Below are positions 8,741 to 16,767 of a stretch of DNA of 37,930 bases, one piece after another. Position numbers and translations under genes: made by a program. The stretch is from Akkermansia muciniphila (GTDB taxonomy: Bacteria; Verrucomicrobiota; Verrucomicrobiia; Limisphaerales; UBA9464). A model generated the notes under the pieces. That model searched no databases. It was not told the origin of the DNA and saw nothing but the letters and a program-made list of their open reading frames with translations. The DNA is taken from contig CAMAUY010000045.1 of NCBI GenBank assembly GCA_945861565.1, positions 1 through 37,930 on the forward strand, read 5' to 3'. Position 1 is the first letter of the stretch, and each line of letters starts with the position of its first letter.

Positions 8741-9703
8741 TCAATGCTTTCCGGGGAGTGCACCGCAAACTTCTCGAGTGGACACCGAGGTACTCCGGCC
8801 GGCGAGCCAACCCGGGGGCAAGAATTCGGAAGAGCGGCCGTCCTCCCGCGTGTTTTCACTCTGCAACGTCAATGCAATCCCTTCCAATCGTTCCTCCACC
8901 GCCCGAAAAACTTCATCCGGAGTCGACGTTCCCGCCGTCAATCCGACCCGATCCGGCTCTCGAAACCACCGGGGATCAACGTCGCCCGAACCCTGGACGC
9001 GGTGGACCCGTGCGCACCAACGCGCACAGGTCGACGCCAATTCCTGCGTGTTGTTGCTGTGCATCCCACCCACCACCACCACCACGTCGGAACCCTGAGC
9101 CAATTCTTCCGCCGCCGACTGGCGCTCGCGCGTCGGACGACACACGGTGTCACGAGCGACGACCTCGGACGCTGGAAACCGCTTCTGGATCAGCACCACT
9201 AGGTAACGCACCCGGTCCTGTGGCTGCGTGGTCTGGGACACGATTCCGAATCGCGGTCGCGGAAGCAACCGCTCCACATCGTCTTCGGTCAGCACCACGT
9301 CAAACGCGTCGTAGTTGCCCGTCATGCCCAAGACTTCGACATGGTTCCGTTGCCCGATCACCACCGGATGACATCCGTCGCGGACCAACTCCGACAGGGT
9401 CTTGTGGGCATGATGAACCAGCGGACAAGTGGCTTCGAGGACTCGATGTCCCCGCGCCTGCAATGCTCCCAACGTCCGGTCCGATGTTCCGTGCGCCGTA
9501 ATCATCACCCGCTCGGTGGCAATGGCATCGAGTCGGCGTTCCGTGATGACTCCCCGGCGCTGCAGATCCTCGATAACCACCGGGTTATGAACCAGGTCGC
9601 CGAGGACGGTGAGGGGCCCCCGGCTGGCCTCGGAGCGGGCGAGCGCGATGGCATCGCGAACTCCAAAACACATACCCCAATGCTGAGCTCTATAAATTGT
9701 CAT
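8741..9703 (-). CDS. ispH: 4-hydroxy-3-methylbut-2-enyl diphosphate reductase
   Basis: IspH (LytB) is the last enzyme of the MEP isoprenoid pathway, reducing HMBPP to IPP and DMAPP with a [4Fe-4S] cluster. The three cluster cysteines are visible: Cys12 (GMCFGVRDA), Cys93 (ATCPLV) and Cys188 (DTVCRPT). Substrate-binding segments HGTSD, HVEVLGMTGN, SQTTQ and HSNNTQEL, and the late TAGTSTPDEV motif, are all in order. At 320 residues it is slightly long because of a roughly 35-residue C-terminal tail rich in Ser/Arg. It is the first gene of a six-gene minus-strand block. A 17-bp dyad 20 bases upstream of the ATG suggests regulation by the neighbouring winged-helix protein. Confidence 0.96.
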   Translation of the reverse strand: MTIYRAQHWGMCFGVRDAIALARSEASRGPLTVLGDLVHNPVVIEDLQRRGVITERRLDAIATERVMITAHGTSDRTLGALQARGHRVLEATCPLVHHAHKTLSELVRDGCHPVVIGQRNHVEVLGMTGNYDAFDVVLTEDDVERLLPRPRFGIVSQTTQPQDRVRYLVVLIQKRFPASEVVARDTVCRPTRERQSAAEELAQGSDVVVVVGGMHSNNTQELASTCARWCARVHRVQGSGDVDPRWFREPDRVGLTAGTSTPDEVFRAVEERLEGIALTLQSENTREDGRSSEFLPPGWLAGRSTSVSTREVCGALPGKH

Positions 9704-9723
9704 GGTACTTGTTTAATGAATCA

Positions 9724-9740
9724 ACTTTGTAATGAAAAGT
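9724..9740. promoter_or_regulatory. Candidate operator dyad upstream of ispH
   Basis: The sequence ACTTTGTAATGAAAAGT is an imperfect inverted repeat (ACTTTG/AAAAGT arms, 5-nt centre). It matches 14 of 17 positions of the perfect dyad at 10767-10783. It lies 20 bp before the ispH start and 38 bp beyond the 3' end of the winged-helix regulator gene. It is inferred to be a second binding site of that regulator; no binding data exist here. Confidence 0.45.
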
Positions 9741-9777
9741 TCAGAGCAGTGAACATATTAATCCGTTCAAACCGCCC

Positions 9778-10137
9778 CTACGATTGCGGACGTAGCCGGC
9801 CACCGGACATCACTCTCGCCTCGAAGCTGGGTCCACTTCTTGCCCGTTCCACAATTTGGGCCAACAGATCGACGTGATGCTGAAACGCTTTTCGCCCCGT
9901 GACCGTCAACGCGACCGTGGTGTGAGGACGTCCTTTTTGAAACGATTTTGTCACGGCCACATACCCTGCCTCTTGGAGGGTGCGGAGATGCGTGGTCACA
10001 TTCCCGTCCGTCATTTCCAGCGCATCACGAATCCCGGTGAACGGCAGTTCCGTCGTCGCTGCCAGCAAGGACATGATGGCCAGCCGACCTCGTTCATGGA
10101 TCACCCGGTCCAGCTGCAGATAGGAGGCGGCGTTCAC
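9778..10137 (-). CDS. Winged-helix transcriptional regulator
   Basis: A small 119-residue DNA-binding protein of the winged-helix type with ArsR/MarR-like fold. The N-terminal HERGRLAIMSLLAA helix is followed by FTGIRDALEMTDGNVTTHLR (helix-turn-helix with recognition helix) and the wing VTKSFQKGRPHTTVALT. No metal-binding cysteines are present, so a classic metal sensor is unlikely. The start is GTG 10137, whose GTGA overlaps the stop of the upstream membrane-protein gene, so the two are translationally coupled. In such pairs the regulator often controls its own operon, and a perfect dyad directly upstream of the pair fits this. The effector, if any, is unknown. Confidence 0.85.
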   Translation of the reverse strand: MNAASYLQLDRVIHERGRLAIMSLLAATTELPFTGIRDALEMTDGNVTTHLRTLQEAGYVAVTKSFQKGRPHTTVALTVTGRKAFQHHVDLLAQIVERARSGPSFEARVMSGGRLRPQS

Positions 10138-10760
10138 GCGCCCGCCTTCGGTTCAGTCAGCTTCAGATAGGCTCCATAGGCAAGGTGGCCCACTCCAAAC
10201 ATCAATCCCATTGAAAAGTGGCCCGTCTCGTAGGGCGGCATCCATTGTTGCAGAACCGGTTCAGCAAGAGGCCACAGTGCACCCATCACAATGAACACCA
10301 GCCCGAGCAGACGGATTCCCCGTTGCATAAAGAATCCCGCTGCCTGCATGGCGCAACCGTAAAGCACCATCCAAATCGGCGGAAGAATCAGCGCCACCAT
10401 CGCGCCACCGGTCGGGAGTGCTAAGAGTGCACCCGCCGCCAAAACTCCGCCCGCTAGAGGTGGCCACAGAGCCGACAGCACCCGCCGCGTTGGGACGGAC
10501 CAAAACGGCTCGGTCTCGCGCAAGGCCTGGCGTCGGATGATCACCGCAGCCAGCACCAGCGCGACGACCGCGGCACTCAACCAGAAAACGACGAAGTGAG
10601 CAGGAGTTCCGTGCAGATAGCAGGTACCGGTCAGCGCCGCCACCGTCCCGACGGTCCCGGTGGCCAGGGCCGTCGGGGCGAGCGCCCGCCGATAGAGCAC
10701 CGCGCGCTCCATCAACGTTCGGATCACCTGCAAATGCTCCTGCGCTTCCAGTACGTCCAT
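10134..10760 (-). CDS. Multipass membrane protein of unknown function, coupled to winged-helix regulator
   Basis: A 208-residue protein with a short cytosolic helix (MDVLEAQEHLQVIRTLMERA) and about six hydrophobic segments, for example around VVFWLSAAVVALVLAAVI, GGVLAAGALLAL, MVALILPPIWMVLYG and LLGLVFIVMGALWPL. I do not recognise a catalytic motif. The start is ATG 10760; the longer frame to 10775 begins with TTG and would run through the dyad. It is the first gene of a two-gene unit with the regulator (4-bp overlap). Similar small membrane proteins next to such regulators are common in this group of bacteria, but the function is not known to me. Confidence 0.75.
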   Translation of the reverse strand: MDVLEAQEHLQVIRTLMERAVLYRRALAPTALATGTVGTVAALTGTCYLHGTPAHFVVFWLSAAVVALVLAAVIIRRQALRETEPFWSVPTRRVLSALWPPLAGGVLAAGALLALPTGGAMVALILPPIWMVLYGCAMQAAGFFMQRGIRLLGLVFIVMGALWPLAEPVLQQWMPPYETGHFSMGLMFGVGHLAYGAYLKLTEPKAGA

Positions 10761-10766
10761 CCGTCC

Positions 10767-10783
10767 ACTTTGCAATACAAAGT
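10767..10783. promoter_or_regulatory. Perfect 17-bp operator-like dyad before membrane protein/regulator operon
   Basis: ACTTTGCAATACAAAGT is a perfect 6-bp inverted repeat with a 5-nt centre, 6 bp upstream of ATG 10760. A TTGACG (-35-like) sequence lies just upstream on the minus strand. The position suits autoregulation by the winged-helix protein. The near-copy at 9724-9740 supports a real binding motif. Confidence 0.55.
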
Positions 10784-10838
10784 AACTTCGTCAACCTGAA
10801 AGAGGCCAGCTTATCCCGTTGCGCCCCCGGGAGGGACC

Positions 10839-10923
10839 CCCGCGCAAAGCGCGGTCTGGACATTGGACATTTCGAAGGCGCGGAGCGCCGCAAGACCGTA
10901 GCCCATGGCGTGAGCCGTGGGAT
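10839..10923 (+). repeat. REP-like dispersed repeat, copy A
   Basis: Ordered parts: a GC hairpin (CCGCGC-AAA-GCGCGG), a box reading CTGGACATTGGACATT, the block GGCGCGGAGCGCCG, then a hairpin CCCATGGC-GTGA-GCCGTGGG ending near 10923. Copies B (11033-11154, opposite strand) and C (20261-20390) have the same order with different spacer lengths. Copy A is the most compact. No protein-coding signal is seen. Confidence 0.75.
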
Positions 10924-10939
10924 TTCGGGTGCGCGGCGC

Positions 10940-11017
10940 GCGAGCCCCGGAAGGGCGATAGAGGATGTCGCAATGTCACGCCCTCCTGGCGCTCTGTCGC
11001 CCCTGACGGGGCTTGCG
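10940..11017. repeat. Inner inverted repeat between REP-like copies A and B
   Basis: Positions 10940-10964 and 10991-11017 form opposing versions of a CTCTRTCGCCC...CGGGGCT sequence (left arm read on the minus strand, right arm on the plus strand), separated by about 26 bp. Each arm is itself a small hairpin (CCCC-TGA-CGGGG in the right arm). They lie nested inside the A/B pair, giving one large composite palindrome. Confidence 0.65.
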
Positions 11018-11032
11018 TTTTGGGCGAACGCA

Positions 11033-11154
11033 AACCCACGGCTCACGCCGTGGGCTAAGGTCTGGCGCCGCTCCGCGGCTTTGCCAACGGCCGATATTCC
11101 TTCGAAGACACACGCGCCGGAAAATGGCCAATCTCCAGCCCGCGCAAAGCGTGG
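11033..11154 (-). repeat. REP-like dispersed repeat, copy B (inverted)
   Basis: Read on the minus strand it gives a GC-rich hairpin near 11140-11154, CTGGAGATTGGCCATTTT, a spacer of about 40 bp, GCGGAGCGGCGCCAGACC, then the hairpin CCCACGGC-GTGA-GCCGTGGG. This last hairpin is perfect, unlike copies A and C. The stretch from 10761 to 11287 contains no gene that I can support; it is taken up by the dyad and these repeats, and the remaining 130 bp shows nothing notable. Confidence 0.75.
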
Positions 11155-11287
11155 TAGGAGATCGGAGTATTCGCGGCGAATTGCGTAAACGTGGGAACGA
11201 GAAATCGGCGATGAAATGGACGCGATACCGCGGCCTTTCGAGCTCGGCAAACGGGACTGCCTGAGTGCCGTCTCGGGAGCGAATCCT

Positions 11288-12202
11288 CTACTCAATCTTT
11301 TGAGCAGCTTTCCGTTTCCACCTCGGGAGTGGCTTTGAAGGCCCCGGCAACTCCCAGTCCGCCGTCGCAAAATCAATCCAAGACCGCTGCCGATCCGTCA
11401 GGGATTGTGAGCCCGCCGCGATCGCCAGGAACTTTAAGGCCGAGACGACTCCGAACACGACCCATCGCCCCTCGTGTTCGATGAAAACCAAGCCCGAAGA
11501 ATCTCCCCCCTCCGCCCGTGCATCCTCCCCGGTGACAGGGGTCTCACACTGAATACTGCCGGTAATACCGTCACCCATGTTATACAAGCGGATTCCCCGA
11601 TTCAGCGCCCAATGGAGTCGCCCCGCTCCGCCCTTAGCGAGAATTAAAACTCGATTGGTCAATTCGGTTGGCTTCGTCCCCGTGGTTCGAAGCCGAATGA
11701 TATTGGTCGCCAGCGCGTGTACTTGGAAGAAATTGGTCGCCACGGCGGTGACGTTGGTGAGGATCGGGACATTGTTGGTCATCGTCGGAATTTGTGGGAG
11801 AACCTGAAACCACCGGGGAATGGCCTGCCGGACTTGATAGACGGCCAAGTCACGCTCCACAAACCGACGGTACGTCACCCAATAGGCTTTCCCATCCAGG
11901 TAGATCTCATCGTACAACCCGACGTGTGCCGTCGCCAGGAAGGTATGAGGACCGACGGGCACAGCCAGCCATGGCGCGTCGGGTTTTCCCAGGTAGCCGC
12001 CGTGGTAGCCGCTCCCGTCCCAGATCCCAGCGCCCAGTTCGGGGGGAGGCGGTTGGGTGTTGTGATCCCGGCCCTGTTTGGGATCCAGAAACACCATCCC
12101 GTACCCCATCGAAGGCAGGACGCAAGCCCCCAACACCAGCCACGCTGCCATGCGGAGCACGGCGGAGACCGAACCGCCCAAAGAATCGCGCAAGGATCGC
12201 AT
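11288..12202 (-). CDS. Exported trypsin-like serine peptidase (PA clan)
   Basis: A 304-residue secreted protein I assign to the chymotrypsin-like fold from its triad pattern: His93 in TFLATAHVG, Asp118 in RDLAVYQV and Ser235 in GGDSSGLVF, which resembles GDSGG. An N-terminal hydrophobic segment (MAAWLVLGACVLPSMGYG) acts as a signal peptide, and LGAC could be a weak lipobox. Between Asp and Ser is an Asn/Thr-rich stretch with repeated TN pairs (about residues 140-185). The start is ATG 12202; a longer frame from TTG 12238 is less likely. It is divergent from proB. The overall sequence is far from well-known proteases, so activity is inferred from motif order only. Confidence 0.65.
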   Translation of the reverse strand: MRSLRDSLGGSVSAVLRMAAWLVLGACVLPSMGYGMVFLDPKQGRDHNTQPPPPELGAGIWDGSGYHGGYLGKPDAPWLAVPVGPHTFLATAHVGLYDEIYLDGKAYWVTYRRFVERDLAVYQVRQAIPRWFQVLPQIPTMTNNVPILTNVTAVATNFFQVHALATNIIRLRTTGTKPTELTNRVLILAKGGAGRLHWALNRGIRLYNMGDGITGSIQCETPVTGEDARAEGGDSSGLVFIEHEGRWVVFGVVSALKFLAIAAGSQSLTDRQRSWIDFATADWELPGPSKPLPRWKRKAAQKIE

Positions 12203-12335
12203 CCACCTATTACGGAAGGAAGCTTGCGGAGGGCGCAATCTTTGAAATTGACATCATCGAACTCGTTATTCCCGCATTCGAGTCAGGTCCATTTTTTCGA
12301 TTTTGAATTTGGCCGTTTACGGAGACCATCGGCCC

Positions 12336-13412
12336 GTGCGGAGCGAATTAAAAGAAGCCAGTCGAATCGTGGTCAAGCTGGGAACGGGTGTACTGACGGA
12401 CCATCTCAAGCACCCCGACCCCGCGCAGTTTGAACAACTCGTCGCCCAGATTGCGGCACTGCGCAACCAGGGCCGGCAGATTGTGGTCGTGACATCCGGG
12501 GCCGTCGGTGCCGGCATGGGCGTCCTTGGGTTTGATCGGAGGCCCCAGGAGCCCGGCGAACTACAGGCCTGTGCCGCGGTCGGCCAGAGCCGTCTCATGG
12601 CCACCTATGACACCCTATTTGGCCGTTCACGGATAGCGGTCGGCCAGGTATTGCTCACTCACGACGATCTGCGCGACCAACAACGCTACGAAAACTCCCG
12701 AAGCACCCTGAACACGCTGCTGGACCGAGGCATCGTGCCCATCATCAACGAGAATGACGCGATCTCATTCACTGAGATCAAGTTTGGAGATAACGACAAA
12801 CTTTCTGCGCTGGTAGCTTGCCAGATTGACGCCCAATTACTGGTAATTCTGACAACCGTCGACGGGGTGATCGAAAACTTCGGACATCCCGAGGCCCGCG
12901 TGCTCGACACCATCGAACGAATTGACGAATCGGTGAAGAGCATGGCGGGCGGCACGACGAGTGCGACCGCCGTCGGTGGAATGGCAACAAAGATTGAAGC
13001 CGCCCGGATCGTAACTCTGTCCGGAATCCCCCTGGTCATCGCGTCGGGCCGCCGACCCGATGTCCTCGCGCGCATCGTCGAAGGGGAACCCGAGGGCACT
13101 CTCTTTCTCCCCCTGCCCAACAAGCTCGCTGAACGCAAACGACGGATTGCCTTTTACCGCAATGCCCAGGGATCTCTGCTCGTGGATGACGGCGCTCGCA
13201 CCGCATTGCGCGAAAATGGGTGCAGCCTGCTGGCGGCAGGCATCTTGCAGACGCGAGGGAATTTTTCTACGGGCGATCTGGTCCGCATCTGCGATCGCGA
13301 CGGGATCGAGTTTGCACGCGGTTTGTCCGCCCTCGATGGAGCCAAGCTCCGCGACATCGGGAGGCAGTCCGGCGTGGAGGTAATCCACCGGGACAATTTG
13401 GTTCTCCTCTGA
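12336..13412 (+). CDS. proB: Glutamate 5-kinase
   Basis: ProB phosphorylates glutamate to glutamyl-5-phosphate, the first step of proline synthesis. The amino-acid-kinase domain (about 1-255) shows VVKLGTGVLT, VTSGAVGAGM, AVGQSRLM, INENDAI, FGDNDKLSA and GGMATKIEAA. The C-terminal part (about 270-358) is a PUA domain. I chose GTG 12336 because GGAGA stands 10 bases upstream and it leaves about ten residues before the kinase core. The frame also allows TTG 12303, which has no clear ribosome-binding site. mazG follows closely in the same direction. proA is not in the window. Confidence 0.94.
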   Translation: MRSELKEASRIVVKLGTGVLTDHLKHPDPAQFEQLVAQIAALRNQGRQIVVVTSGAVGAGMGVLGFDRRPQEPGELQACAAVGQSRLMATYDTLFGRSRIAVGQVLLTHDDLRDQQRYENSRSTLNTLLDRGIVPIINENDAISFTEIKFGDNDKLSALVACQIDAQLLVILTTVDGVIENFGHPEARVLDTIERIDESVKSMAGGTTSATAVGGMATKIEAARIVTLSGIPLVIASGRRPDVLARIVEGEPEGTLFLPLPNKLAERKRRIAFYRNAQGSLLVDDGARTALRENGCSLLAAGILQTRGNFSTGDLVRICDRDGIEFARGLSALDGAKLRDIGRQSGVEVIHRDNLVLL

Positions 13413-13430
13413 CCGTTGCAGCTCCCTCCC

Positions 13431-14132
13431 ATGCTCCCACCGCCCTCCCACCGTCTGCCACCCATTCGTCGACTCCTTGCCATTATGGCCTGTCTCCGTT
13501 CTCCCGAAGGATGTCCGTGGGATCGGGAACAGAGCCACCAGACCCTACGGCACCATGCCGTCGAAGAAGTCTACGAGCTGATGGATGCCATCGAAGCCGG
13601 AGACGACCCCGAGATGGCGGAGGAACTGGGGGATCTTCTACTCCAGGTGGTTTTTCACTGCCAATTGGCGCAGGAACGTCAGGCATTCGATTTCAACACG
13701 GTCTGCGATCAATTGAATGAAAAGCTCATCCGCCGGCATCCCCACGTTTTCGGAGACGCGAAAGTAAAGAATGTGGATCAGGTGTGGGCGAACTGGGAAA
13801 AAATCAAACGGACGGAAAAGGCGGGCACCCGACATGAGCGGACGTCGGGGCTTGACGGAATCCCCCGTCACCTTCCGGCGCTCATGGGCGCTCAAAAACT
13901 CATAAAGAAAGCGATCAAGGCCAAATTGCTCGCCGAGTCAATAACGCCCGCACAGCGCAAGACGCGGGCTTCACTCGGCCGTGAACTGTTCGACCTCGCC
14001 ACCGAATGCCACGCGCGGGGTTGGTCCGCCGAGGAACTACTCCGTTCGGAGGCAAAGCGCCGGGAGAAAGCGCTGCGACAGCTCGAGAAACAACACTCCC
14101 GTTCAGCCCCCACGACGCGCTCCGCGCGGTGA
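13431..14132 (+). CDS. mazG: Nucleoside triphosphate pyrophosphohydrolase MazG
   Basis: MazG hydrolyses NTPs to NMP and pyrophosphate, clearing abnormal nucleotides. The 233-residue protein has the typical beginning LLAIMACLRSPEGCPWDREQ, the magnesium-binding pattern EEVYELMDAIE followed by EELGDLLLQVVFH, and a second-half repeat with RRHPHVFGDAKV and VWANWEKIK. The start is ATG 13431; the frame is open to a TTG at 13416. No good Shine-Dalgarno is visible, and it lies 18 bp after proB, so it may be translated by coupling. Its last codons overlap a possible GTG start of ribD (GTGA at 14129). Confidence 0.93.
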   Translation: MLPPPSHRLPPIRRLLAIMACLRSPEGCPWDREQSHQTLRHHAVEEVYELMDAIEAGDDPEMAEELGDLLLQVVFHCQLAQERQAFDFNTVCDQLNEKLIRRHPHVFGDAKVKNVDQVWANWEKIKRTEKAGTRHERTSGLDGIPRHLPALMGAQKLIKKAIKAKLLAESITPAQRKTRASLGRELFDLATECHARGWSAEELLRSEAKRREKALRQLEKQHSRSAPTTRSAR

Positions 14133-14140
14133 CAGATCCA

Positions 14141-15304
14141 ATGGCTGCAAGACACCCCAACGATGACTCGGACGAGTCGTTCATGCGGCGCGCTCTTTCG
14201 CTCGCTCGACGCGGCCGTGGGTTTACCTCCCCCAATCCAATGGTGGGCGCCGTGCTCGTTCGAGACGGAACGATAATCGGCCGCGGTTGGCATCGCCGAG
14301 CGGGTCTTCCTCATGCCGAGATCGAAATGCTCAACCAGTGCCACCGTCGCGGAATCTCCACCCGGGGAGCCACTCTTTTCGTCACGTTGGAACCCTGCTG
14401 CACTCATGGCCGAACTCCCCCGTGCACGGACTCCATCATCGCCGCGCGGATCCGCCGGGTGGTGGTCGGCGCCATCGATCCAAATCCGCTGCATGCCGGC
14501 CGAGGCCTGGATCTCCTCCGCAACGCCCGTATTCGAGTTACCAACGGCGTCCTCGCCTCTGAATCCAACCGTTTGAATGAGGCGTTTAATCACTGGATCG
14601 TCCAGCAAACCCCTTTCGTCACCGCCAAAGTGGCGATGACACTGGATGGAAAAATCGCCACCGCCGACGGCAATTCCCATTGGATCACGTCCTCGGCGGC
14701 TCGCCGACATGCCATGCAACTGAGGGCGAGTGCCGATGCCATCCTCGTGGGAATCGGAACGGTTCTCGCAGACGATCCGGCGTTGACGATTCGACAAACA
14801 GCCCCGGGCGGAAAGGAACGAGTGACGGCACGGCGCAGAATAATTCTCGACCGCCGTGCCCGGTCACCGCTCAACAGCCGGTTACTGACCGATGCCTTTG
14901 CGGACCAGACCGTCGTCGTGGTCGGTCAATCCGCGCCCTCGCGGGCCACTGCGGCCATTGAAAAAAAAGTGACGCTCCTCCGAGCACCCGAGAGGGAGGG
15001 GAGAATTAACCTCGAGTGGTTGCTCAATCGACTTGGCCGCGACGGGATCACGAGCCTGCTCGTGGAAGGCGGTGGCGAGGTTCACGCAAGCTTCTTTGCG
15101 GCCCAAGCCGTCCAACGGATCGCCTTCTACTACGCTCCCACGGTGCTCGGCGGCCGGAATGCCCGCAAAGCCGTTGCCGGCGAGGGCGCGCACGATCTGA
15201 AAACGGCCTGGGCTCTGACCCATCCCGAATGGGAATCGGTCGGCCCGGATCTTTTCGTCACGGCGATCGTCGGCTCCGATTCGTTTCACCGACGGGGAGC
15301 ATGA
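14141..15304 (+). CDS. ribD: Bifunctional diaminohydroxyphosphoribosylaminopyrimidine deaminase / 5-amino-6-(5-phosphoribosylamino)uracil reductase
   Basis: RibD carries out the second and third steps of riboflavin synthesis. The N-terminal deaminase domain binds zinc through HAE (His58) and the pair Cys86/Cys95 in EPCCTHGRTPPC, preceded by TSPNPMVGAVLV. The C-terminal reductase domain begins near AKVAMTLDGKIAT and contains ITSSAARRHAMQLRA, VGIGTVLADDPALT and LLVEGGGEVHASF. Length is 387 residues from ATG 14141. A GTG at 14129 in the same frame overlaps the mazG stop by 4 bp and is an equally possible coupled start. The stop overlaps the next gene by 4 bp. No FMN riboswitch is possible upstream, because mazG occupies the space. 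Confidence 0.95.
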   Translation: MAARHPNDDSDESFMRRALSLARRGRGFTSPNPMVGAVLVRDGTIIGRGWHRRAGLPHAEIEMLNQCHRRGISTRGATLFVTLEPCCTHGRTPPCTDSIIAARIRRVVVGAIDPNPLHAGRGLDLLRNARIRVTNGVLASESNRLNEAFNHWIVQQTPFVTAKVAMTLDGKIATADGNSHWITSSAARRHAMQLRASADAILVGIGTVLADDPALTIRQTAPGGKERVTARRRIILDRRARSPLNSRLLTDAFADQTVVVVGQSAPSRATAAIEKKVTLLRAPEREGRINLEWLLNRLGRDGITSLLVEGGGEVHASFFAAQAVQRIAFYYAPTVLGGRNARKAVAGEGAHDLKTAWALTHPEWESVGPDLFVTAIVGSDSFHRRGA

Positions 15305-16767
15305 TGCAAAAGTTGAAAAGCAAATTCCTATCGGCAACCCGGATTCGATTCGCCCGAAGCGTCGGTGCGGCGGTTATCGTTTGGTGGGCGGGCGTCGCCC
15401 TTTACCAAGCACAGAAGTCGCTCCCCGACGGACTGAGTTTCGACGGAGCCGTTCGATCGGTGCCGGATGGGGACGTCGAGTTTCTCCATGACCTGACTTA
15501 TCGGACCGCCGACGGCGAACCCAGGGTTGAACAGCAAATCTTCGATCGATTTTTTCAGATTATCGACGGCGCGAAGCGATTCGTGGTGATCGATGCGTTT
15601 CTGTTCAATCCCGATTCGCGTGAATCCCCACCCTACCGCACGCTAGCACGGGACCTGATGGAACGGCTTGTGGCGAAGAAAAGGCAATACCCGGAAGTTG
15701 AGATCGTTTTGCTCACGGATCCAATCAACTCCTTCTACGGCAGCTACCCATCGAAAGAACTGGAGGAGCTACGCAGGGCCGGGGTTCAGGGCATAGTGAC
15801 CGACCTCACCCGGCTGCGGGATTCGAATCCCTATTATGGGAGCCTCTGGCGCACCTACATCCAGTGGTTCGGGTCGGCCGGCGAGGGACGGATCAACCAC
15901 CCGCTGGGAGGTGCGGAGCGTCGAGTGACGTTCCGGGCGTTTCTTTCTCTGCTGAACACGAAAGCCAACCACCGCAAGCTGATCGCGGCCGACGACGGGG
16001 AAACGGTCGTGTCGCTCGTCACTTCCGCCAACCCGCATGATGCCAGCAGCCGGCATTCGAATGTCGGCCTTCTCGTCCGCGGTCCTCTGGCCGCCGATAT
16101 TTTGCAATCGGAGCAGGCGGTCGCCCGAATGTCGGGAGAATCATTCCCAGTTCCGCCGATCGTCCCAAAATCCGAGCCGGGCACGGTGAAGGTGCAGTTA
16201 CTGACGGAAGGGAAGATTAAGGAAGCCATTGTTCGAGACCTTTCCACCTGCCGCCAGGGCGACGCCGTCGATCTGGCGATGTTTTACCTTTCCGACCGAG
16301 ATATCATACGAGCGCTGGGCAACGCGGCAGATCGAGGTGCCGCCCTGCGCGTCATACTCGATCCGAACAAAGATGCGTTTGGCCGGCAGAAGAACGGGAT
16401 TCCGAACCGCCCGGTGGCGCATGAGCTCTCCTCGAAATACGCGGTGCCCGTGCGCTGGTTTGCGACCCACGGGGAGCAGTTCCATACCAAACTATTGATC
16501 CTGACGAAAGGGAACGAGCGGATCGCCTACGCAGGATCGGCCAATTTCACTCGCCGAAACCTGCAGGATCTCAATCTCGAAGCCAATCTCCGGGTGGCCG
16601 CGCCGCGAGAGTCGCAACTCGCCGGGAAACTTGCCGCCTACTTCGACAGGATCTGGTCCAACACCGGAGGCGTGTACACCGCCCCGTACGAAACCTTCCG
16701 AGACGAGTCCGCAACCAGGAAGATGCTCTACCGATGGCAGGAATCTTCAGGCTTCAGCTCCTTCTGA
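15301..16767 (+). CDS. Membrane-anchored phospholipase D-like protein
   Basis: A 488-residue protein with one N-terminal transmembrane segment (about residues 17-35) and two phospholipase-D repeats, as in cardiolipin synthases and related phosphodiesterases. The first HKD motif is intact: His224, Lys226, Asp231 in NHRKLIAADD, followed by TSANPHD. The second has His395 and Lys397 (FHTKLLILT) but Thr402 where Asp is usual, followed by the conserved GSANFTRRNLQDLNLE. ATG 15301 overlaps the ribD stop by 4 bp (ATGA). The active part probably faces the periplasm. The substrate could be phospholipid or nucleic acid; sequence alone does not decide. Confidence 0.87.
   Translation: MMQKLKSKFLSATRIRFARSVGAAVIVWWAGVALYQAQKSLPDGLSFDGAVRSVPDGDVEFLHDLTYRTADGEPRVEQQIFDRFFQIIDGAKRFVVIDAFLFNPDSRESPPYRTLARDLMERLVAKKRQYPEVEIVLLTDPINSFYGSYPSKELEELRRAGVQGIVTDLTRLRDSNPYYGSLWRTYIQWFGSAGEGRINHPLGGAERRVTFRAFLSLLNTKANHRKLIAADDGETVVSLVTSANPHDASSRHSNVGLLVRGPLAADILQSEQAVARMSGESFPVPPIVPKSEPGTVKVQLLTEGKIKEAIVRDLSTCRQGDAVDLAMFYLSDRDIIRALGNAADRGAALRVILDPNKDAFGRQKNGIPNRPVAHELSSKYAVPVRWFATHGEQFHTKLLILTKGNERIAYAGSANFTRRNLQDLNLEANLRVAAPRESQLAGKLAAYFDRIWSNTGGVYTAPYETFRDESATRKMLYRWQESSGFSSF

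Noticed and set aside
10860..11260. Several short ORFs on both strands within the repeat region
   Set aside because: They follow palindromic, GC-rich repeat DNA and have no ribosome-binding site or domain.
14129..14141. Possible FMN riboswitch ahead of ribD
   Set aside because: mazG ends at the ribD start, leaving no room for the conserved RFN structure.
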